Positions 8,379 to 17,463 of a stretch of DNA of 38,369 nt are shown here, one piece after another. Under the pieces are notes generated by a model, which worked only from the letters and a program-made list of their open reading frames with translations, was not told the origin of the DNA and did not search any database. Position 1 is the stretch's first letter. Every line of letters begins with the position of its first letter. Origin of the DNA: Acetobacteraceae bacterium. Lineage in GTDB: Bacteria; Pseudomonadota; Alphaproteobacteria; Acetobacterales; Acetobacteraceae. The position numbers and the translations under genes are program-made. Where the stretch lies: NCBI GenBank assembly GCA_027311485.1, contig DAICYU010000001.1, forward strand, positions 1 to 38,369, read 5' to 3'.

Positions 8379-9167
8379 TCAGCCTTTCCGCGCCCGCAGC
8401 CTGTCAATCGCGCCCCGCACCATCCGGGTTGGTTCGTCCGATTGATAGGCGCGGTAGATGCAGCGGATACCGGCCTCAATCCCGTCATTCACCGGCATCG
8501 CCTCCCACTCCCGGATCAGTTCCTTTTGCAGGCGAATGGCCTTGGGCCCGGATTCGACGATCGATGCGATCCAGGCATCCAGCGCGTTGTCCAACTCCGC
8601 CAATGGCACCACCTTTTCGACCAGCCCCCATTCCAGCGCGGTCCGCGCGTCGATATTGTCGCCCGTGTACAGCAGCAGCCGGGTCCGCCCCCACCCGATC
8701 AGGTGTGGCAGCAAGGCCGCTTCCACCACCGATGGCAGGCCGATCTTCACCTCCGGCATGCCGAACGTCGCATTGTCGCTGGCGAGGTGCATGTCGCAGG
8801 CGGCCATCAGTTCCAGCCCGGCGCCCAGGCAGAAGCCGTTGACTCGGGCGATCACCGGTACCGGCAAATCCCGCAGCGCCTTGCACGCCCGATGGATCAG
8901 GGTCAGGAAGTCGCGCGCCTGCGGCGGGTCCAGCGCGCCCAACTCATGCAGGTTGGCGCCGCCCATGAAGGCGCGATCCCCCTCTCCGGTGACGACCAGC
9001 ACGCGCAGGTCCGGATCGTCGCCCAGCGTCCGCACCGCCTCCTCGAACGCCGTCAACTGCGCCCTGCCAAGGCTGTTCAGGCGGGACGGGTTGTTGATCG
9101 AGACGGTGGCGATCTTGCCGTGGCTGCCGCGGGTGTGCACACGAACGCGGACGGGTTCATCAATCAT
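8379..9167 (-). CDS. Enoyl-CoA hydratase/isomerase family protein
   Basis: Crotonase-fold enzyme acting on acyl-CoA thioesters, probably hydrating a 2-enoyl-CoA. The 262-aa protein has the oxyanion-hole segments FMGGANLHEL (67-76) and GFCLGAGLEL (111-120). The two acid/base glutamates E119 and E139 are spaced 20 residues apart, as in the mitochondrial enzyme. The usual P-G-G after the second Glu is replaced by KIGLPSVVEA, a variant seen in side-chain-specific crotonases. Its ATG overlaps the stop of the SDR gene (ATGA, 9164-9167), so the two are translationally coupled and likely act in one acyl-CoA or side-chain degradation pathway. The substrate is unknown. Confidence 0.9.
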   Translation of the reverse strand: MIDEPVRVRVHTRGSHGKIATVSINNPSRLNSLGRAQLTAFEEAVRTLGDDPDLRVLVVTGEGDRAFMGGANLHELGALDPPQARDFLTLIHRACKALRDLPVPVIARVNGFCLGAGLELMAACDMHLASDNATFGMPEVKIGLPSVVEAALLPHLIGWGRTRLLLYTGDNIDARTALEWGLVEKVVPLAELDNALDAWIASIVESGPKAIRLQKELIREWEAMPVNDGIEAGIRCIYRAYQSDEPTRMVRGAIDRLRARKG

Positions 9168-9961
9168 GCGTGGGTCCTTTCGTTCCAGCCGATCGGGCCG
9201 CGGAACGGCCGCATATCAGGATAAGCGCTGACGCCCCAGGCGCCATCGACCAGCAGGCTGGCGCCGTTGACATAGCTGGCATCATCGCTGGCCAGGTATA
9301 TCGCCGGGGCGGCGATTTCGTCGGGTTGCGCCGGTCGGCCCATCGGAATGCGCGCCTGGAACGCTGCCAGGGCATCGGGGTTGTCGAAATGCCGCCGGGT
9401 CAGCGGCGTCTGCACCAGGCCGGGCAGGATCGCATTCACCCGGATGCCGAACGGGCCGAATTCCAGCGCACCGTTCTGGCTGAGCATTTCCACGCCCGCC
9501 TTGGCGGCGACGTAGGCGGACCCGGCATGCATCGGGACATGCGCGTTCAGGGAGGCGATGTTGACGATACTGCCGCGCCCCTGGCGCATCATCTGCCGGC
9601 CCTGATGCTTCATGCCGAGGAAGACGCCCTTGAGGCAGAGATCCACCGTAAAGTCCCAGTCCGACTCCGCCAGATCGACGATGTAGCCGGGCCGGGAGCC
9701 GCCGGCGACGTTGAAGGCGGCATCCACGCCGCCGAACCGCTGCACCGCGGCGGCAACAAGGTCCTGCGCGGTGGCTTCCTGCGTCACGTCGCCGGTCAGG
9801 CCGACAAAGTTCGTATCGGTCACGCCGATGGGGTGCAGGTCGGTGCCGACCACCGACGCGCCCTCGAGCAACAGGCGCTGGGTGATGGCGAGCCCGATGC
9901 CCGAGGCGGCGCCGGTGACGACGGCGACCTTCCCGGCGAAGCGGTCCTTGATGGCGACCAT
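9164..9961 (-). CDS. Short-chain dehydrogenase/reductase (SDR), NAD-type
   Basis: Classical SDR of 265 aa, a cytoplasmic NAD(P)-linked alcohol/ketone oxidoreductase. The cofactor motif TGAASGIG is at 16-23. An acidic D41 at the end of strand 2 favours NAD over NADP, and NVAG (84-87) replaces the usual NNAG. The catalytic residues are S137, Y150 and K154, and the C-terminal segment has the usual YVNGASLLVDG. The start at ATG 9961 is supported by GGAGGAAA 5 bases upstream, in preference to an in-frame start 14 codons earlier. It is the first gene of a two-gene operon with the coupled crotonase and diverges from the helicase gene across only 77 bases. Confidence 0.92.
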   Translation of the reverse strand: MVAIKDRFAGKVAVVTGAASGIGLAITQRLLLEGASVVGTDLHPIGVTDTNFVGLTGDVTQEATAQDLVAAAVQRFGGVDAAFNVAGGSRPGYIVDLAESDWDFTVDLCLKGVFLGMKHQGRQMMRQGRGSIVNIASLNAHVPMHAGSAYVAAKAGVEMLSQNGALEFGPFGIRVNAILPGLVQTPLTRRHFDNPDALAAFQARIPMGRPAQPDEIAAPAIYLASDDASYVNGASLLVDGAWGVSAYPDMRPFRGPIGWNERTHA

Positions 9962-10038
9962 GTGTTTCCTCCCGCGCCGCTTTAAGGGTTTGGCAACTTT
10001 CACGTGGTTTCGTGCGCGCGTTTCCAGGTGGAGCGTGC

Positions 10039-12945
10039 ATGGAAGTCTCGGTCGGGATCAAGGTCGCCGCACGCGGACTGGCGTGGGACGTAACCGAGGT
10101 CGACCCGGCGGCGGCGGACGCCGCGGGCGGGCAACAGCGCGTGCGCCTGTGTTGCCTGGACGGCGACCTGGCCGGGCTGGAGTGGGATATATTGTACCCG
10201 TTGGAACCATTGGCGCCGCTGCGGGCCGGTCCGGACCCGCTGGACGCGGCCTCGCTGGCCGATTGGCGGCGCTATCACATTGCCCGGATGCTGGAGCAAA
10301 TTCCTGGCGCGCCCACACCCGCCGGGCGGCTGGCGATCGAGTCGTGGCAGAAAGTGCCGTTGTTGCGCGCACTCGACATGGTGCGCCCCAGGCTGCTGCT
10401 GGCCGATGGCGTCGGGCTGGGGAAGACAATCCAGGCGGGGTTGATCGCCGCCGAACTGATTGTGCGGCGGCGCGCGCACCGCGTCCTGGTGGTGACACCG
10501 CCGGGGCCCTTGCTGCGCCAATGGGAACAGGAAATGCGGCTGCGCTTCGGGCTGCGCTTCACCGCCATGGCCGATGCCGGCGCGCTGCGGGCACAACGGC
10601 GCGGGCTGGAACCCGGCGGCAATCCGTTCGGCGCGACGGCGCTGTGCCTGACATCGTTGGATTTCGCCAAGCAGGACCATGTGCTGCGTGAGCTGGAACG
10701 TGTGGCGTGGGACCTGGTGATCATTGATGAGGCGCATCATTGCATCGCCGATGCCATGCCCAGCCAGCGGCGGACGCTCGCCGAGGTGCTGGCCGCTAAG
10801 TCCGACGGGCTGCTGCTGCTGACGGCAACGCCGCATGACGGGCATGATGCGCATTTCGCCTCGCTGATGGCGCTGCTCGATCCCAGCCTGGTCGATGGAA
10901 GCGGGCGACTGATCGGCACCGCCTACCGACGGCACGTGGTGCGGCGGCTGAAGGCGCATATCCACGACGCCCGGACGGGTGCGCCGGTGTTCCGGGAACG
11001 GGTGGTGCTGCCGGTCAAGGTGGATGTGTCGAATGCCGAACCGGTGCGGGCATTCCACCGCGCGCTGTCGGCCCTGGTGGCACCGCGGCTGCGGCGGTCC
11101 GGCAGCAAGGCGGAGCTGGCGGACGCGCTGGCGTTTGTCAGCCTGCTGAAACGATCGATGTCCACGGTTGCGGCCTGCGTGGCGACGCTGCGCGTGGTCG
11201 CCGAACGCTATGCCGAGGCCGAGACGCCGGCCGGACGGCGGGAGCGGCGGCGCGCGCTTCTTGCATATCGGCGCCGGGTGGTCCGGTTCGGCGTGCTGGA
11301 CCCGGCGTCGGAGGACGATATTGCAGTGCTGGAAGCCGAGGAAATGGCCGCCAGCCTGGCCGGCGCCAATACCCTGACGGACCTGCGCAGCCTGATCAGG
11401 CTGGGCGAGCTTGCGGCCGGCGCCGATCCCAAGCTCGCCGCACTGGTGCTGGAAATCCGGCTGATCCGCCTGGAGCAGCCGCACGCCAATATACTTGTCT
11501 ATACGGAATACGCCGACAGCCAGCGCGCCGCTGTCGCCGCCCTGGCCGGGATCGACGGCAGCGTTCTGACGATCGGCGGGGCCGACACCGAAGCGGACCG
11601 AACCCGTGCGGCAGAGCGCTGCGCCGAGGAAGACGGGATCGTGCTGATCAGCACCGACTCGCTGGCCGAGGGGCTGAACCTGCATGCGCGGTGCTGCCAC
11701 CTGATCCATCTGGACCTGCCCTACAACCCGAACCGGCTGGAACAGCGCAATGGCCGGATCGACCGTTACGGGCAACAGCGAGACCCGCAGATCCGCTACC
11801 TCTATTTGGCCGGCACCTTTGAGGAGCGGCTGCTGCTACGGCTGATCGCAAAGTATGAAAAGGCGCGGGCCTGCCTGGCGTTCATGCCCAATACGCTGGC
11901 GATGAATGCAGACCCGGGCAGCCTGCGGGAGCCTCTGTTCGACGGCGACCTGTTCAGCGGCGCGCCGCGGCTGATCCATTCGCTCGATCTGGCGGGAGAG
12001 GACACCGAGAGCGAGTCGTACCGCGATCTGCTGCGTGAAATCGACCGGGCGTTCCAGAGCTTTGACAAGATGGCGGTGCGCCACGGCTGGCTGTCGGGCG
12101 GCGAGAGCGCCGAACCAGCCGAGAACTGCGCGCCGGGGTTCGAACTGACCGCGTTTATCGCATCGGTGCTGACGCCGGCGGCGGACGGCTACCGCGTGCC
12201 GGACGCCTGGCAGGACGATCTGCTCGGACTGCCGGGATACGAGGCGGCGGCAGGCATTGTGCGGCTGACCGAGAACCTCGACCAGGTGCGGGACGACAAC
12301 GGGCGCACGCTGCTGTATGCCGGCCGATCCCATCCGCTGACGCGGCGGGCGATTGCCGCGGTCCGCACCGGGGCTGTCAGTGCCGCGCGATCCGAACGGC
12401 TGGCCTTGCTGGCGACGTTCGTGGTGGAAGCTGGCGCGATCCTGCGGCGGCTGTTCGGGATGCTCCTGTTTCCGGATGGACGCGCGGAACACACGCTGGA
12501 CGTGCTGCGCTTCGCCCAGTGCGCCGTGCCGCCGGAAGGGCTCTGGCAGCGCTGCTTTGCCGATTGGGCACCCTCTGCCCTGGCCCGCGCCGATACAACG
12601 GCGGTGGCGGAGCAGATGGCGGCGCCATTGCTGGCGGCATACCGGCAACGGCTGGACCAGCATGCCGCGACGGCGCGTGCCTGGCTGGCTCAGTGGGCCG
12701 ACGCGCTGTGCGGCCCCGTCGAGCCGGTGACGTACGACCTGTTTGCCCCCGCACCCGCCGGCGATGACTGGCGGTTCTGCCGCGTGCCGGAGGATCGGCT
12801 GGCCGCCTTCGCCACCGACCCGGCCGTTGCCGCGGACAAACGCCATGACGCGGCCGCCGTCCTGGCGCAGGTCCGCGCCGCCCCGGCACCGCACATGCCG
12901 CCCGTGACCGTCCGCCCCTGCGGCCTGCTGATGTTGGTGCCGTGA
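10039..12945 (+). CDS. Snf2/RapA-like DEAH helicase-ATPase (DrmD-like)
   Basis: A 968-aa superfamily 2 ATPase of the Snf2/RapA branch, expected to translocate on double-stranded DNA. Motif I DGVGLGKT is at 123-130, motif II DEAH at 230-233, motif III TATPHDG at 262-268. Motifs V-VI (SLAEGLNLH, then RNGRIDRYGQQ) lie at about 540-580. The last 350 residues match no domain I can name. The start was put at ATG 10039 because AGGTGGAG precedes it; a GTG 9 codons earlier lacks a site. Its stop overlaps the GTG of the methyltransferase (GTGA), so both are made together. This pairing resembles DrmD with DrmMI of class 1 DISARM, but drmA, drmB and drmC are absent. I see no nuclease motif in it. Confidence 0.88.
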   Translation: MEVSVGIKVAARGLAWDVTEVDPAAADAAGGQQRVRLCCLDGDLAGLEWDILYPLEPLAPLRAGPDPLDAASLADWRRYHIARMLEQIPGAPTPAGRLAIESWQKVPLLRALDMVRPRLLLADGVGLGKTIQAGLIAAELIVRRRAHRVLVVTPPGPLLRQWEQEMRLRFGLRFTAMADAGALRAQRRGLEPGGNPFGATALCLTSLDFAKQDHVLRELERVAWDLVIIDEAHHCIADAMPSQRRTLAEVLAAKSDGLLLLTATPHDGHDAHFASLMALLDPSLVDGSGRLIGTAYRRHVVRRLKAHIHDARTGAPVFRERVVLPVKVDVSNAEPVRAFHRALSALVAPRLRRSGSKAELADALAFVSLLKRSMSTVAACVATLRVVAERYAEAETPAGRRERRRALLAYRRRVVRFGVLDPASEDDIAVLEAEEMAASLAGANTLTDLRSLIRLGELAAGADPKLAALVLEIRLIRLEQPHANILVYTEYADSQRAAVAALAGIDGSVLTIGGADTEADRTRAAERCAEEDGIVLISTDSLAEGLNLHARCCHLIHLDLPYNPNRLEQRNGRIDRYGQQRDPQIRYLYLAGTFEERLLLRLIAKYEKARACLAFMPNTLAMNADPGSLREPLFDGDLFSGAPRLIHSLDLAGEDTESESYRDLLREIDRAFQSFDKMAVRHGWLSGGESAEPAENCAPGFELTAFIASVLTPAADGYRVPDAWQDDLLGLPGYEAAAGIVRLTENLDQVRDDNGRTLLYAGRSHPLTRRAIAAVRTGAVSAARSERLALLATFVVEAGAILRRLFGMLLFPDGRAEHTLDVLRFAQCAVPPEGLWQRCFADWAPSALARADTTAVAEQMAAPLLAAYRQRLDQHAATARAWLAQWADALCGPVEPVTYDLFAPAPAGDDWRFCRVPEDRLAAFATDPAVAADKRHDAAAVLAQVRAAPAPHMPPVTVRPCGLLMLVP

Positions 12946-15900
12946 CCCTGGACCTTGCGGACTGCGCCTTCAGCGGGCCGGCACTGCCCGAGCCGTTTCT
13001 GCGCACCGGGCTGGAGCTGACCGCATCCGCCGGACTCGAGGCCACCTGGGACAACCTGCGCGTCGGACTGCGCAGCGGCGGAGAGCATCGCGTCCATACA
13101 TTCATCACAACGCGTATCACCACCGCGCTCGGCTATGCCCGCCCGGTCCGGCAAGCGCCGATGATGACCCGCGAAGGCGCCGAGGATGCCGGCTGGCTGG
13201 CGCAGGCCCGCGACGGGGGAAGCCTGCGTGTGTGGTCATTCGGTGAGGAAACCGACCTGGACGCCGGGGCACGCACGCCCCGTACCAGCCGAAGTAGCCC
13301 AATGCGGGTGGCACAGCGCGTGCTGCTGGCCAGCGGGGAGCGAGTGGGGCTGCTGACCAACGGCGCGGTTCTGCGCGTGGTGCTGTGCGACCCGGTGCGC
13401 GCCGACAGCCATGTTTCAATCGATATCGGCGACTGGCGCAGCCGCCCGCTTCCGCCGGACTCGTTCCGGATTCTGATGAATCTCACCGGGGCCGAGGTGT
13501 TACCGAACCTCCCAACCCTCCTGGATGCCGCTCGGCTGCATCAGGCGCGGGTGACAAAGGATCTGCGTCGTCAGGCGAAGGAGGCGATCACCGGCTTCAT
13601 CAATGCACTGCCGGAGCGCGGCGGACTGGAAGCGGAGACGCTGTGGCGGGAAGCGTTGGTGCTGGTGTATCGCTTGCTGTTCATCCTGAAGCTGGAGAGC
13701 CCGGCCGAACCGGGCGCAGGGTTCAGTTTCGCCTCGGCGGCGCTGTGGTCCGGTGCGCTGTCGCCGAACCGCGCGCTGGGGCCACTGGTGCGGCGGCATC
13801 TGGACCAGGGACATGCCACCGGGCGGATGCTTGAAGGCGGACTGCGGCTGCTGTTCGCGATCTTCCGCGGTGGGGTCGCCTGTGCGGAACTGCGGATCGT
13901 GCCGCTTGGCGGCGCGCTGTTCGGGGCGGCGTCGACTCCCGCACTGGACCGCCTGGTGTGGGGTGAGCGCGCCGTTGCTATCCTGATGGACCGGCTGATC
14001 TGGACCACCACGCCGGGCGGCGCGCGGGCGCGGGTGCATTACGGCAGCCTGGGCGTGGAGGAGCTTGGCGGCATCTACGAGTCGTTGCTGGAACAGGAAC
14101 CAGGGATCGCGGACGAACCGCTCCGGCGGATGCGGCGCGGCAAGGTGGAGGCGATGGTGCCGGCTGCCGGTGCCCCAGCGGACGTTCCGGAGGGCCATTT
14201 CTTCCTGCGTGCGGGGCTGGGGCGGAAAGCCAGCGGGTCCTTCTACACGCCGCGGGAGTTTGTCCGCTTCATCGTAAGGGAAACCTTGGGGCCAGCGGTG
14301 GCAGCGGCATCACCGCCGGATGATCCGCATCCGGTACGGCTGCTGGCGGTGAAGGTCGTCGATCCCGGCATGGGCAGTGGGCATTTCCTGGTCGAGGCCT
14401 GCCGCTTTCTGGCCGATGCGCTGCTGACCGCCTGCCGGATCGCGGATGAACGCGGGCTGCACAACCGTATCGCCGCCCTGCCCGATCCCGACAACAGTCT
14501 GGCCGCCTATCTGCCCAGCCGCGGCTGGGCTGAAGCGCAGGCGCGAGCGATCTGCCGACGACTGGTGGCCGTGCATTGCCTGTATGGCTGTGATCGCAAC
14601 GCGCTGGCGGTGGAACTGGCAAAGCTTTCGCTGTGGCTGGAGTCCTATGCCGAGGGGTTGCCGCTGACGTTTCTCGACCACCGGCTGGTGCAGGGCGACG
14701 CCCTGACGGGGCCGTTCTTCGAGAACCTGACGACCTTGCCGGTGACGGGTGGCGGGCTCGATCCGCTGCTTGCAGCCGGGGTTGCGGAGCGGCTGCAGGC
14801 GGCGCTGGCACGGGCACAGCATCTGGTCCGCGCCCTGGACGCGTCGATCGGGCGGGATGTGCTGGACCTGGAGCGGAAGCAGGGCCTGAAGCAACGGCTG
14901 GACGCCGCGTTGCATCCGCTGCGGCAGCTTGCCCGGGCCTGGGCGGGGGGGGCGATGGGTGGCGAGCGGGATGCCGACGATGTCTGGCTGGCGCTGGCAG
15001 CGCATGTGGCCGATGCGGGTGGCTGGCCGGACAGGCTGACGCCGCGCCAGCAGGTGCTGCTGGACGCCGGTGCGGATGCCGTTGCCTGGGATCTGGTGTT
15101 TCCGGAAGCCCGGGGCGGGTTCGCCGCCGTGCTGGGCAACCCGCCGTGGGATGTGGTGCTGCCGAACACGCTCGATTTCGTCTCCGGCGTTGATCCGGGC
15201 GTGCTGGATGCGCCGGCCAGCGAACGGGCGGCGGTCCAGCGTGCGGTGCTGTCCCGTCCGGCGGTGGCAGCGGCGTTCGAACGCTATCGTGCCGGGTTTG
15301 ACCGGTTGAAGCGGATCGCCGGTCAGCTGTACCAGCATCAGCGGATCGGGGTTGGCGGCGACACGACAGCGGGTAACCTGGACCTGTTCCGGCTGTTCGC
15401 CGAACGCGCGGTGCGGCTGGCGGGCGCGGATGGCGCGATCGGGTTGCTGGTGCCGTCGGCCTTCCATGCCAATGAAGGCACCACCGGCATAAGGCGGTTG
15501 TATCTACAGGAGACCCGGATCGCCTGGTGCCTGTCGTTCGAGAACCGACGGCGGATTTTCGACATCGACAGCCGCTTCAAGTTCAATGTCCTGGTGGCGC
15601 ACCGGCCCGGGCCGACTCACGCGTTCCGCGCCGGCTTCTACCTGGACCGGATCGAGGATGCCGATCGTTTCATGGTGTATGACCTGCCGTTCCTGACTGC
15701 CTCGGGCGGGCCGAACCTGACACCGCTGGAGCTGCGTGGCCCGGATGAGCTGGCCGTCGCCCGTGTCATGTTTCAGCGCGCCGACCGGCTGCGCGCGTGG
15801 TGTGGCTCTCGGCGGATCAGGCTGGGCCGGGATTTGCACATGACCGGTGACGCCGGGTGTTTTCAGCCCGCCGGGGCTGCCGACCTCGTGCTGCATGAGG

Positions 15901-16532
15901 GGAAGACGTTCCACCAATATACGGATCGCTGGGACGTGGCGCCGCGCTACAGTGTGGCGACAGCCGCGATCCGGCCGGCGATTGCCGAGGCAGCGCTGCA
16001 TTACCGGCTGGTGTTCCGCGACATTGCCCGGGCGACGGATGAGCGGACGATGATCGCCTGCATCGCGCCGCCCGGCACCGTGTTTGGGCATACCGCGACG
16101 GTGGAGAAGGCGCCCTGGGCGCGTTCGATCGCCGATGCGCTGGCGCTGTGCGCGGTGTTCAATTCGTTCCCGTTCGATTGGCTGGTGCGGCAGAAGGCGG
16201 CGACGCACCTCAGCCTGTATATCCTTGACGCCCTGCCGATGCCGGACCTGCCGGAGCACGAGTGGCGATTTCTGGCTCAGGGTGCATTGCTTCTGTCCTG
16301 CCAGCATGCGGGGTACGACGCGCTGCGGCAGGCTTTGCCGGATGACCCGCCGCTGCCGGCGGTTCGGCAGGACGTGCTGCGCGCCAGGATCGATGCGGTG
16401 GTGGCGCGGGGTTACCGGCTGACGCGGGAAGGATATGCCCAGGTGCTGCGCGGATTCAGCCACCGGTCGTGGCCCGAGGCACCGGCGCTGTGCCTGGACG
16501 CGTTCAGTGCGGAACCTGCGCCTCCCCGATGA
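12942..16532 (+). CDS. Eco57I/PglX-type N6-adenine DNA methyltransferase (DrmMI-like)
   Basis: A 1196-aa DNA methyltransferase that should methylate adenine N6 using S-adenosylmethionine. GSFYTPREF (about 431-439) is the motif preceding the SAM fold, DPGMGSGHF (about 474-482) is motif I, and the catalytic NPPW is near 733. The long C-terminal part is likely the target-recognition region. The N-terminal region (about 90-130) resembles the type IIG nuclease domain (TDLD, then GLLTNG), but the usual E-x-K of the PD-(D/E)XK site appears replaced by W-S-F, so cleavage there is doubtful (inference). It starts at GTG 12942 inside the helicase stop. The 3' end overlaps the convergent glycosyltransferase by 29 bases. 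It could equally be a BREX-like PglX or a DISARM DrmMI relative. Confidence 0.88.
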   Translation: MTLDLADCAFSGPALPEPFLRTGLELTASAGLEATWDNLRVGLRSGGEHRVHTFITTRITTALGYARPVRQAPMMTREGAEDAGWLAQARDGGSLRVWSFGEETDLDAGARTPRTSRSSPMRVAQRVLLASGERVGLLTNGAVLRVVLCDPVRADSHVSIDIGDWRSRPLPPDSFRILMNLTGAEVLPNLPTLLDAARLHQARVTKDLRRQAKEAITGFINALPERGGLEAETLWREALVLVYRLLFILKLESPAEPGAGFSFASAALWSGALSPNRALGPLVRRHLDQGHATGRMLEGGLRLLFAIFRGGVACAELRIVPLGGALFGAASTPALDRLVWGERAVAILMDRLIWTTTPGGARARVHYGSLGVEELGGIYESLLEQEPGIADEPLRRMRRGKVEAMVPAAGAPADVPEGHFFLRAGLGRKASGSFYTPREFVRFIVRETLGPAVAAASPPDDPHPVRLLAVKVVDPGMGSGHFLVEACRFLADALLTACRIADERGLHNRIAALPDPDNSLAAYLPSRGWAEAQARAICRRLVAVHCLYGCDRNALAVELAKLSLWLESYAEGLPLTFLDHRLVQGDALTGPFFENLTTLPVTGGGLDPLLAAGVAERLQAALARAQHLVRALDASIGRDVLDLERKQGLKQRLDAALHPLRQLARAWAGGAMGGERDADDVWLALAAHVADAGGWPDRLTPRQQVLLDAGADAVAWDLVFPEARGGFAAVLGNPPWDVVLPNTLDFVSGVDPGVLDAPASERAAVQRAVLSRPAVAAAFERYRAGFDRLKRIAGQLYQHQRIGVGGDTTAGNLDLFRLFAERAVRLAGADGAIGLLVPSAFHANEGTTGIRRLYLQETRIAWCLSFENRRRIFDIDSRFKFNVLVAHRPGPTHAFRAGFYLDRIEDADRFMVYDLPFLTASGGPNLTPLELRGPDELAVARVMFQRADRLRAWCGSRRIRLGRDLHMTGDAGCFQPAGAADLVLHEGKTFHQYTDRWDVAPRYSVATAAIRPAIAEAALHYRLVFRDIARATDERTMIACIAPPGTVFGHTATVEKAPWARSIADALALCAVFNSFPFDWLVRQKAATHLSLYILDALPMPDLPEHEWRFLAQGALLLSCQHAGYDALRQALPDDPPLPAVRQDVLRARIDAVVARGYRLTREGYAQVLRGFSHRSWPEAPALCLDAFSAEPAPPR

Positions 16533-17460
16533 CGTCCTGCAGCAACGACAGAACGCGCCTGATCTGGATTTCAAGCCCGTAACGGTCAGCTACCCAGTCC
16601 CGATAGAGGTTGGGGCGCGCGGCCAGGATCAGCGCAACCGCATCCTCGGTCGCGGCGAACAGACAATCCTCAGGCCAGAGCCGGTCGGCGCCGGGGAAGC
16701 CATGGATCACCGGGAAGGCGCCGGTTGCCATCGCCTCGCCGATATTCAGGCCAAAGCTTTCATACATTGAGGTCGATAGCAGGACGCCCTTGTCGGCGTA
16801 CCACGCCGGCATGTCGGCCACCTGCCCATCGAAATGCACCGTGCCGGCCAAGTTCAGCGCGGCCTGCATCTGCCTCATGTAGCGGGCGGTACGCAGGTCG
16901 GTGAAGCTGCCGGCGACATGGACCGTGTAGCGCGGGTCGCACTGGCGCAGGCGATGCGCGATCTGCATCAGCAGCATCGGGTTCTTTTTCGGTTCCAGAT
17001 GGCCGACCCAGGCGACGCGTCGGCGCTCCGGCCGGCCTTGGCTGAAGCGCTGCATGTCGATGCCGTTCGGGATGATGTCGATTGGTACTGTGGCCGCGAT
17101 GGCGGGAAAGCCGGTGCGCACGACGGCGGCGATGTCGGGCGCCACGGTCACCAGGCGACTGACGCGCTGCCAGTCCACCTGGGCGGGGTAATGGGTTTGC
17201 AGCGCCTCGATCGAGTGAAGGCGCACGATGCAGGGTTTGCCGGCCAGCACACCGTTGCGTGTGGCCCAGACGGCGTGGTCCCAGCACCATTCCAGCCAGA
17301 TGATGTCTGCCCAGCCGATCGCCTGCGCCAATTCGTCACCGGGGGCGGTGCTGATGAAGCGGGTTTCGAATTGTGCCTGAAGCGCCGGCAGCAGCGGGAC
17401 CAGGAAGCTGTCCCGCGGGCTTTTGACCCGGTCGGCGAGCAGAAGGCGGGCACGTGACAT
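16504..17460 (-). CDS. GT4-family glycosyltransferase
   Basis: A 318-aa GT-B fold retaining glycosyltransferase using a nucleotide-sugar donor in the cytoplasm. The acceptor half contains LHSIEALQ. The donor half starts at IIPNGID, continues with WVGHLEPKKNP, and holds the E-x7-E motif of GT4 enzymes in YESFGLNIGE. It is short for GT4 (usually 350-400), with a brief N-terminal domain. It begins 3 bases after the flhA stop on the same strand, so it is the last gene of the fliG-flhA operon. That placement suggests a sugar for the flagellum or cell surface, though no acceptor can be named. Its last 29 bases overlap the 3' end of the opposing methyltransferase gene. Confidence 0.85.
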   Translation of the reverse strand: MSRARLLLADRVKSPRDSFLVPLLPALQAQFETRFISTAPGDELAQAIGWADIIWLEWCWDHAVWATRNGVLAGKPCIVRLHSIEALQTHYPAQVDWQRVSRLVTVAPDIAAVVRTGFPAIAATVPIDIIPNGIDMQRFSQGRPERRRVAWVGHLEPKKNPMLLMQIAHRLRQCDPRYTVHVAGSFTDLRTARYMRQMQAALNLAGTVHFDGQVADMPAWYADKGVLLSTSMYESFGLNIGEAMATGAFPVIHGFPGADRLWPEDCLFAATEDAVALILAARPNLYRDWVADRYGLEIQIRRVLSLLQDVIGEAQVPH

Positions 17461-17463
17461 GGC

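Noticed and set aside
10000..11775. 591-codon open frame opposite the helicase gene
   Set aside because: Antisense shadow; it would also overlap the divergent SDR promoter, and its product has no recognisable domain.
14310..15467. 385-codon open frame opposite the methyltransferase
   Set aside because: Covers the conserved motif I and NPPW codons of the real gene in antisense; no motif of its own.
10039..16532. Horizontally acquired island with mobile-element borders
   Set aside because: No integrase, transposase, tRNA or direct repeats at the edges, and base composition resembles the flanks.
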